From positions 1 to 31,935 of the forward strand of contig CAZTKP010000009.1 of assembly GCA_964614215.1 (NCBI GenBank): a DNA stretch of 31,935 bases, given 5' to 3'. Origin of the DNA: CAZTKP01 sp964614215. GTDB lineage: Bacteria > UBP6 > UBA1177. Below, piece by piece: positions 26,448 through 31,935 of this stretch. The stretch's first letter is position 1. Each line of letters begins with the position of its first letter. A program made the position numbers and the translations under genes. The notes beneath the pieces are model-generated. The model was not told where the DNA came from. It made no database searches and was given only the letters and a program-made list of their open reading frames with translations.

Positions 26448-27093
26448 TCTTTTTTTATTTTTTGTTGTATTTTTTTCCGGGTGTGAATCTCCCTACATGG
26501 TTAAACATCCAGTCAGTGCGGGAGATGTCTACTATCTTAACGCAACTTACTATGGAGACGATTTTAACGGAAAGAAAGCTGCGGACGGATCTGTTTTTAA
26601 TGAGAATGAGATGACCTGTGCGGCAAAAGGATTTCCATTTGGCACGTATCTTCTTGTTCAGTCAATGGCAACAGGGAACAGGGTTGTAGTCAAAGTAACT
26701 GATAGGCCCGGGAAGAATGTTCTTGATCTTTCAAAGAAAGCTTTTTCGGTCATTGATGATCAGAAAAAAGGAAAGATCAGAGTCAAGGTTAAGGTTGTCA
26801 GTGAGCTCAAAAATACTGACCTTAATAAAGCCGAAGCGGCTGAAGTTGTTGAAGTTGATAAAAAAATAGAAAGCAAAGCAGTTTTTTATGCAATAGAGTT
26901 CGGAACTTTCGACGATCTTGAAAAAGCTAAGGAATTTCAGAAGACCTTAGAGGTTGATGCCTATATCTTTGCACAGAACAACACCGTTTTTAAAGTAAGA
27001 TACGGCAGATTTGTATCCAGGGAAGAGGTTGAGAAAACGTTGAAAGAAAAATTCAGCGGCAAGAAAGCTAACATCGTTGAAGTTGATGAGTAG
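26437..27093 (+). CDS. RlpA-like DPBB/SPOR lipoprotein with altered active site
   Basis: 218 residues. I chose the ATG at 26437, with AAGG about 7 bp upstream, because it gives a short lipoprotein signal with SGC at Cys16; earlier in-frame starts lie deep inside the kinase gene. Residues 32-115 form an RlpA double-psi beta-barrel (ATYYGDDFNGKKAADGSVFN, FPFGT, VVVKVTDRPGKNVLDLS). The SPOR peptidoglycan-binding domain is at about 145-215 (FYAIEFGTFDDLEKAKEFQ, then FKVRYGRF). RlpA family lytic transglycosylases keep a Glu (TGE-F), a His (AAH) and an Asp (NDR). Here the first is Ser52, the second Ala63, and only Asp89 remains. The protein may bind denuded glycan without cutting it. It overlaps the kinase gene by 11 bp and the SpoIID-like gene by 8 bp. 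Confidence 0.9.
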   Translation: MRASLFLFFVVFFSGCESPYMVKHPVSAGDVYYLNATYYGDDFNGKKAADGSVFNENEMTCAAKGFPFGTYLLVQSMATGNRVVVKVTDRPGKNVLDLSKKAFSVIDDQKKGKIRVKVKVVSELKNTDLNKAEAAEVVEVDKKIESKAVFYAIEFGTFDDLEKAKEFQKTLEVDAYIFAQNNTVFKVRYGRFVSREEVEKTLKEKFSGKKANIVEVDE

Positions 27094-28210
27094 AGCACTT
27101 CTCTTATTATTGTTTTTTCCTTTTATTCTTAATTCCCAGACAGTTGAGGACCTTTTAAAGTCAGATGATCCCGCTGGAGGATTCTCGCCTTATCTTAGAA
27201 TTGGAATCAAGGTGGATGTCGGCTCTGTTCAGATAGAAGGTGATGCGGATGTTTTCGATGAAAAAGGTCAGAAAGTCGCGAGGATACAGGGCAGTTACAA
27301 GATCACTTCAGAAAAAGGAAAAATAAAAGTTGGAAGTAAGACGATAAATTCCCGCATGATCCGCTTTTCTCCTCAGCTTATGATGATAAAGGTCGGTAAA
27401 AAGATGTTCAGAGGTGATATTGAGGTTCATGCGGCAAATGGAAAACTGACGGTCGTTAACGATCTTTTTATAGAAGACTATGTTCGCGGAGTTATCAATA
27501 AGGAGGCGATCCCATCCTGGCCTGTGGAAGCAAAAAAGACCCAGGCTGTTCTTGCAAGAACCTTTGCTGTCTATCAGAAAATGTTTAATCCCAGGAGCAA
27601 ACTTTTTGATCTTGCTCCGAGTGTGCTCGATCAGGTTTACGGCGGACTCAACAAAGAGGATGTAACATCCAACAAAGCTGTTGATCAGACAAAAGGAGAG
27701 GTGATAACTGTCGGAAATCATCCTGCTCAGATCTTTTTTCATTCAACATGTGGAGGTCAGACCGCTTCGGCTCAGGAGGTTTGGGGAAAAGAAATGTCTC
27801 ACCTGCAGCCGGTAAAATGTCCGTACTGCAAAAAATCCTCGCTTTACAGATGGAAAAGAGCTCTGGAAAGTACCGATATAGCCCGGAAGCTTAAAAGTGC
27901 AGGATATAAAGTCTCGAGAGCTAAAAAGATCAAAGTTGTAAGGGGTGACACAAGAGTAAAAAGCGTTGTAGTTGACGGGATAACCATTCCTGTAAATAAA
28001 TTCAGAGCCGCTGTGGGATATTCAGCGATATGGTCTAATGATTTTAAGGTTAGAAAATCCGGCAGGAACTATATTTTTGAAGGTAAAGGCGCCGGTCATG
28101 GTGTCGGAGTCTGTCAGTGGGGAATGGCCGGAATGGCTGAAAAAGGTAAAAAATACAGAACAATACTCAAATATTACCTCAAAGGAATTGAAATAAGGAA
28201 AATGTACTGA
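27086..28210 (+). CDS. SpoIID/LytB-family peptidoglycan lytic protein
   Basis: 374 residues from the ATG at 27086, which overlaps the RlpA-like stop; the TTG at 27077 is less likely. A signal peptide ends near LNSQ. A beta-rich N-terminal domain leads to the SpoIID core: EDYVRGVINKEAIPSWPVEA with candidate catalytic Glu140, then KKTQAVLARTFAVY. FHSTCGGQT follows with His219 and Cys222, then Cys245 and Cys248 in KCPYCKK (likely Zn ligands or a disulfide pair), and finally GKGAGHGVGVCQWGMAGMAE. All core motifs of the SpoIID lytic transglycosylase family are present. Homologues occur widely in non-sporulating Gram-negatives, so this is not evidence for endospores. Beside the RlpA-like SPOR gene it suggests local peptidoglycan opening where the envelope machine or exporter crosses the wall. 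It overlaps queA by 1 bp. Confidence 0.93.
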   Translation: MSRALLLLLFFPFILNSQTVEDLLKSDDPAGGFSPYLRIGIKVDVGSVQIEGDADVFDEKGQKVARIQGSYKITSEKGKIKVGSKTINSRMIRFSPQLMMIKVGKKMFRGDIEVHAANGKLTVVNDLFIEDYVRGVINKEAIPSWPVEAKKTQAVLARTFAVYQKMFNPRSKLFDLAPSVLDQVYGGLNKEDVTSNKAVDQTKGEVITVGNHPAQIFFHSTCGGQTASAQEVWGKEMSHLQPVKCPYCKKSSLYRWKRALESTDIARKLKSAGYKVSRAKKIKVVRGDTRVKSVVVDGITIPVNKFRAAVGYSAIWSNDFKVRKSGRNYIFEGKGAGHGVGVCQWGMAGMAEKGKKYRTILKYYLKGIEIRKMY

Positions 28211-29250
28211 TGGACGTTAAGCTCTTTGATTATGATCTGCCTCAGGAACTGATAGCCGATACCGCAGTTGAAAGAGGTGAAAGCCGAATGATGGTTCTTG
28301 ATAGAAAGAACAGGACTGTCGTTCATACACAGTTCAGAAATATTTTTGATTATATCGACAGTAATACGACTATGGTCTTTAACTCCACAAAGGTCATTGC
28401 CGCTAGACTTTTCGGAAAGAGAGAGACGGGCGGAAAAGTTGAATTTCTTCTTGTCAGACCTGAAAAGGATGGAACTTGGGAAGTAATGATCAAGGCGTCC
28501 AAACGATTAAAAAAAGGTGAAATTATTGATCTGGAACACGGACTTGAAGCAGAAATAGTTCTCAGAGACGGTCTTTCGAGTTTCGTCAGATTTAACATGA
28601 AAAATGATGAGCTTTATGATTATCTTGAAAAGTACGGAGATGTTCCTCTGCCGCCGTATATTCTTAAAAAGAGAAATGAAAGAACCAGTCGTCCTGAGGA
28701 TAGAGAACGATACCAGACAGTCTATGCCGGAACTCCGGGATCTGTCGCAGCTCCGACAGCAGGGCTTCATTTTTCGGATAAAATTATGGCTGATATCAGG
28801 AAAAAATGTAACGGTCATGTCGAAGAGGTTGTGCTTGATGTAGGGCTTGGAACGTTCATGCAGGTAAAAACAGAAGATCTGACAAAACATAAAATGCATG
28901 AAGAGCATTTTTTTATTTCGGAAGATACAGCAAATAACCTCAATAGAGATAAAAAAGATGGAAGAAAGATCCTGGCGGTAGGAACCACAACAGTTCGCTC
29001 ACTGGAAAGTGCTGCGAATGAGAATGGAAATGTTGAACAAAGTGACAGAGATACCGGAATTTTTATCTATCCCGGATATAAGTTCAAATTCGTTGATCAG
29101 ATCCTTACCAACTTTCATCTTCCTCAAAGTACACTGCTCATGATGATATCCGCTTTTGCCGATAGAGATTTTATTCTTGAGGCTTACGAAGAGGCGGTAA
29201 AAGAAAAATACAGATTTTATTCATACGGCGACTGTATGCTTATCTTATGA
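28210..29250 (+). CDS. queA: S-adenosylmethionine:tRNA ribosyltransferase-isomerase
   Basis: 346 residues, full length for the family. It transfers and isomerises the ribosyl part of SAM to 7-aminomethyl-7-deazaguanine in tRNA, making epoxyqueuosine, in the cytoplasm. Visible signatures: LFDYDLPQELIADTAVERGE, MVFNSTKVIAARLFG, SVAAPTAGLHFSDKIM, VLDVGLGTFMQV, MHEEHFFI, VGTTTVRSLES, VDQILTNFHLPQSTLLMM and YSYGDCMLIL. The start overlaps the SpoIID-like stop (TGATG), so it is translated with the envelope genes although functionally unrelated. It ends the long + strand run. Confidence 0.97.
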   Translation: MDVKLFDYDLPQELIADTAVERGESRMMVLDRKNRTVVHTQFRNIFDYIDSNTTMVFNSTKVIAARLFGKRETGGKVEFLLVRPEKDGTWEVMIKASKRLKKGEIIDLEHGLEAEIVLRDGLSSFVRFNMKNDELYDYLEKYGDVPLPPYILKKRNERTSRPEDRERYQTVYAGTPGSVAAPTAGLHFSDKIMADIRKKCNGHVEEVVLDVGLGTFMQVKTEDLTKHKMHEEHFFISEDTANNLNRDKKDGRKILAVGTTTVRSLESAANENGNVEQSDRDTGIFIYPGYKFKFVDQILTNFHLPQSTLLMMISAFADRDFILEAYEEAVKEKYRFYSYGDCMLIL

Positions 29251-29266
29251 GAATTCAGGAACTATC

Positions 29267-29284
29267 TTAACAAAAGGCTGTTAA
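29267..29284. repeat. Short inverted repeat after queA
   Basis: TTAACA and TGTTAA flank a 6-base spacer 17 bp after the queA stop. The stem is AT-rich and not followed by an immediate T-run, so it is a poor terminator. It could be an operator half-site pair or chance. Confidence 0.25.
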
Positions 29285-29308
29285 CAATCTGAAAAGTTGA
29301 TTTTTTAA

Positions 29309-29336
29309 TTGGAAATAATGAAAGTTTATGTATTAT
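29309..29336 (+). promoter_or_regulatory. Probable sigma-70-like promoter of the terminal lipoprotein gene
   Basis: TTGGAA and TATTAT are separated by 16 bp within the 125-bp gap after queA. A GGAGA Shine-Dalgarno lies 5 bp before the ATG at 29376, giving a leader of about 35 bases. This is the best promoter-like pair in the window, found by eye. Confidence 0.45.
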
Positions 29337-29375
29337 TCCTGCGCTTTGTTCCTTTTCATTTGTTTGGAGATAGCT

Positions 29376-31935
29376 ATGAAATTCTATTTGTTTTTCTGTT
29401 TTGTATTTGTTTTTCTGTTTTATGGATGTGATTCAAAAAAAATTGAAGTCGATGATCAGGATAATCTTAATGATGCTGATGAAATTGTAGATGTGGAACA
29501 GACAGATGGTTCTGATATCGGAACAAATGATCATGACGACACGGATGATCTGCCTGCTGATTCTGACAGCATTGAAAATGATGATGAGCCGGATAATGAT
29601 ACTGTTTCCGGTGTTTCTATTGATGATATCGCTGATGAAGGTGATAAGGATATAGCCGACAGTTTAAAAGAGCAGGGAGTTGAAACTGCTGAAGAACTTT
29701 TTGAAACAGTGAACACTACCGCCGCTTTAAATCAGATAGTTGAGGCGATGCAGGTCGATAATGTATTTATAAATTCCGGAAGACTGATCCGTTTTATAAA
29801 AAAAGCTGAAAGACAGGTTGTTCTTAAAGAGCTTTTAAATGAAACGAATATTAATGAAACTACTGTTGAGAAAATAAATACAACAGGATTATCTGTTATG
29901 GAGATCAGAGATATGCTGATCCTTCACTCTTTAGTTTCGGGCAGAGATACCGGAGTTAAAGCTGATGAACTGCTTCGAAAAGATCAGAAAAACGAATGGG
30001 ACAACCTTTTTTCAGGGATGTCTATCGAGCGGCTGAGTGAAGATGAGTTTAATTCGTTAAGGAATGCTTTTTCTGATGTCAAGCTGAGAGCCAATCCTCA
30101 GATGTTGACAAGCTCTGCTCAGAAGACAAATGAAGGTCGTCAAAGAGCCGATGCTCCTCTTAATGCACTTGTTGAATCTTCATCAGATAATGCGGAAGTT
30201 CCGGAGAAGTTCCTTGAATGGGAGGCAAACGGGAATGAAGCGTGCAGATATTTTACAATGCAGTATCCACTTACAATTTCTAAAAAAGACGGCTCAAAAG
30301 AGCCCATGCCTCCATTCAGCTACGATGAGGAGGGTTCTGATTTAAGACAGTTTTTTCTTCCTCAGTCAGGGCTTGCTTTTTTCAGTGTTTTTTCTTCGAC
30401 TGGCGGGGTTTTTGAACTTAAGGATAAAGACAACAATGTTATTTTTACTTCAACACTTGATTCTAATGATGCTGTATTCTTTTATCTTCCTGTATTTGAA
30501 AATATGGTCTGTGCCCCGTTTTACAGCAGCAAGGATTTTGATTTTAAACTGATGAATCTAGAGCAGACTGACGAGGTCGTTTCTCAGGATGAAGATGAAG
30601 AAATTCCTACAGTGTTTTTTAATGGGAAAATAGATTCCGATAATTTTATGAGGCTGGTTCCTGTTAAACACTTTTTCTTCAATATGCTTTCAAAAAAACC
30701 GACAGTCAGCGTAAAATTCAATGCCGCCGCAAATGGAGAAACTGATCCGATCGATCTTGAAGTGACTTTAATTTCTCCAAGCTCAAAATCTTATACAGTC
30801 AATGAAAATAATGAGATCGAAGTGAACTCGGAAAATGGAAAATGGACTGTACTTATTAATGAAAAAGGTCTTTTTTCAATAGATGAAAATTATGTGATCA
30901 ATGAAATTTCTCCTTCAAGCTATGGTGCAGCCGGTGAAGATGTGAATGTTTCATTTTCTCTGGCAGTCAAATTTGAGCCGATTAAAACAAAGAAATTTGT
31001 CATCGGAAAACTCGATTTCTCCGCTTTTTCAAGAGACGGTGAAAGTGACGGGGAAAGAGGCGAAATAAGGATGACCCTGAGTACTAACATGGCGCCTGCA
31101 AACAACATCGATTCTTCATGGGATCCTGAAAATATTGGATCTCTCCAGCAGTATCAGGCATGGAGATGCTGGAGCACGAATAAAGAACCATGGCCATTTA
31201 CTGAAGAAGGAGCATGTAAAGACCACATCGCAGGTTTTGAAGCAATAAAAGCTGATTCAGGTTTTTCTCCCTGCAGCGGTTATCTTGGCTGTCTGGAATC
31301 CTTTTATGAAGATGATCCGTGGCTTTTTCTTGATGCATACGGCAGAAAGGCGTCAATTGATAAAACAATGACAACATACAGCGCAATTGCAAATAACGAT
31401 GCGACTCAGTATCTGAACTGGCTTGAATCGGTTGTCCAGATAAACAATATGGCATTTCCCTACGGCCCCAACTACGGTCTTGCGGATTCGTCAATTGAGG
31501 TCAATTCTGAAAATGTAGGCGGAATAAACATTCCTGTTTTCAGTAGAGACTTTTTCCATCCTGTTGTTCCTCTTGACATTCCGTTTTTCGGAGTTCCAAA
31601 GGAAAGACTTAAAGATACAGCTATTCCGCTATCATTTGACTACAGCGCTCTGGAGCTTGATAAGCTTAATAAAAAGGCGATGTTCGGAGCTTTCATGAAA
31701 CTTGTCGTCAATAGTGCTATAAGCATTGCTACACTTGATTTCTTAAACGGAGTTTGCGGAATGGTCGAGTTCCTTCAGACCAAAAGAGATCTTGAGAAAA
31801 ACGCTGAAGACGATTCGATCGGAAACGCGAATTTCAAACTAAACAGATACAGTACCACTCACAGTTTTTACGGTCTTGATGATGGTTTGAACTCATTTTT
31901 TGTCTCAGGATACTCAGATGATGTTCAGGAAAAAT
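29376..31935 (+). CDS. Large surface lipoprotein with Asp-rich linker (C-terminus beyond window)
   Basis: At least 853 residues; the frame is open to the window edge. The signal ends FLFYGC, a plausible lipobox with Cys18. Residues about 20-75 form an Asp/Glu/Asn-rich linker (NDADEIVDVEQTDGSDIGTN and similar), a common tether on exported lipoproteins of some deltaproteobacterial-like lineages. Next is a helical region at about 85-245, then a beta-rich part. Residues about 445-530 include DLEVTLISPSSKSYTV and GKWTVLI, loosely like a P-domain or jelly-roll fold. The later region has paired Cys (WRCWST, EGACKDH, FSPCSGYLGCLES). I recognise no enzyme motif. It has its own promoter-like sequence and is probably a separate transcription unit from queA; a surface-exposed or secreted role is inferred. 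Confidence 0.82.
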   Translation, partial: MKFYLFFCFVFVFLFYGCDSKKIEVDDQDNLNDADEIVDVEQTDGSDIGTNDHDDTDDLPADSDSIENDDEPDNDTVSGVSIDDIADEGDKDIADSLKEQGVETAEELFETVNTTAALNQIVEAMQVDNVFINSGRLIRFIKKAERQVVLKELLNETNINETTVEKINTTGLSVMEIRDMLILHSLVSGRDTGVKADELLRKDQKNEWDNLFSGMSIERLSEDEFNSLRNAFSDVKLRANPQMLTSSAQKTNEGRQRADAPLNALVESSSDNAEVPEKFLEWEANGNEACRYFTMQYPLTISKKDGSKEPMPPFSYDEEGSDLRQFFLPQSGLAFFSVFSSTGGVFELKDKDNNVIFTSTLDSNDAVFFYLPVFENMVCAPFYSSKDFDFKLMNLEQTDEVVSQDEDEEIPTVFFNGKIDSDNFMRLVPVKHFFFNMLSKKPTVSVKFNAAANGETDPIDLEVTLISPSSKSYTVNENNEIEVNSENGKWTVLINEKGLFSIDENYVINEISPSSYGAAGEDVNVSFSLAVKFEPIKTKKFVIGKLDFSAFSRDGESDGERGEIRMTLSTNMAPANNIDSSWDPENIGSLQQYQAWRCWSTNKEPWPFTEEGACKDHIAGFEAIKADSGFSPCSGYLGCLESFYEDDPWLFLDAYGRKASIDKTMTTYSAIANNDATQYLNWLESVVQINNMAFPYGPNYGLADSSIEVNSENVGGINIPVFSRDFFHPVVPLDIPFFGVPKERLKDTAIPLSFDYSALELDKLNKKAMFGAFMKLVVNSAISIATLDFLNGVCGMVEFLQTKRDLEKNAEDDSIGNANFKLNRYSTTHSFYGLDDGLNSFFVSGYSDDVQEK

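Noticed and set aside
27086..28210. SpoIID similarity as evidence of an endospore former
   Set aside because: SpoIID/LytB homologues are common in Gram-negatives, and all surrounding genes indicate an outer membrane.
1..31935. Mobile elements, CRISPR arrays, tRNA or rRNA genes
   Set aside because: No transposase or integrase motifs, no regularly spaced direct repeats and no tRNA-like cloverleaf seen by eye on either strand.

Overview
The window is about 32 kb, AT-rich and gene-dense. Every gene I can support lies on the + strand. Most junctions overlap or have gaps under about 60 bp, so the first 29 kb looks like one or a few long operons. The content is almost entirely cell-envelope machinery of a Gram-negative bacterium: Sec signal peptides, lipoproteins, outer-membrane beta-barrels, TolQ/ExbD-type motor proteins and peptidoglycan enzymes. 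The closest families I recognise are the gliding (Agl/Glt) and spore-coat (Nfs/Exo) systems of Myxococcus-like bacteria. I infer a low-GC deltaproteobacterial lineage (Myxococcota/Bdellovibrionota-like); the exact phylum cannot be settled by eye. I saw no tRNA, rRNA, CRISPR array, transposase or phage gene.

Module A (58-8919): a TPR protein, a 1200-residue periplasmic TPR protein (GltD/AgmU-like), a TPR lipoprotein (GltE/AglT-like), a small secreted protein, an inner-membrane FHA-like/AgmX-PglI-tail protein (GltG/GltJ-like) and a small outer-membrane barrel. A glutamate racemase gene (murI, 8933-9736) separates it from module B.

Module B (9794-21496): a conserved secreted coiled-coil/beta protein, then the same ordered series again (TPR protein with coiled-coil tail, 1117-residue GltD-like TPR protein, GltE-like TPR lipoprotein, small secreted protein). 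A motor cassette follows (TolQ/MotA/ExbB-like protein and two ExbD-like proteins, one lacking the channel aspartate), then a second FHA-like/AgmX-PglI-tail protein. A strong hairpin terminator lies between the second exbD-like gene and that last gene.

Export and peptidoglycan section (21510-28210): a secreted protein of unknown function, a large outer-membrane beta-barrel, a short Wza-like OPX lipoprotein, a Wzz/BY-kinase fusion, an RlpA-like SPOR lipoprotein with an altered active site, and a SpoIID/LytB-family protein. queA (28210-29250) closes the run. After a 125-bp gap with a plausible promoter, a large acidic-linker lipoprotein gene starts and runs off the window.

Overall inference: two tandem paralogous trans-envelope machines appear to share one proton-driven motor, next to a polysaccharide exporter. 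In Myxococcus xanthus the AglRQS motor serves both the Glt gliding complex and the Nfs complex, which acts on the Exo-secreted spore-coat polymer. Here equivalent parts are packed into one locus. Whether it powers gliding, polymer movement or surface assembly cannot be read from sequence alone.
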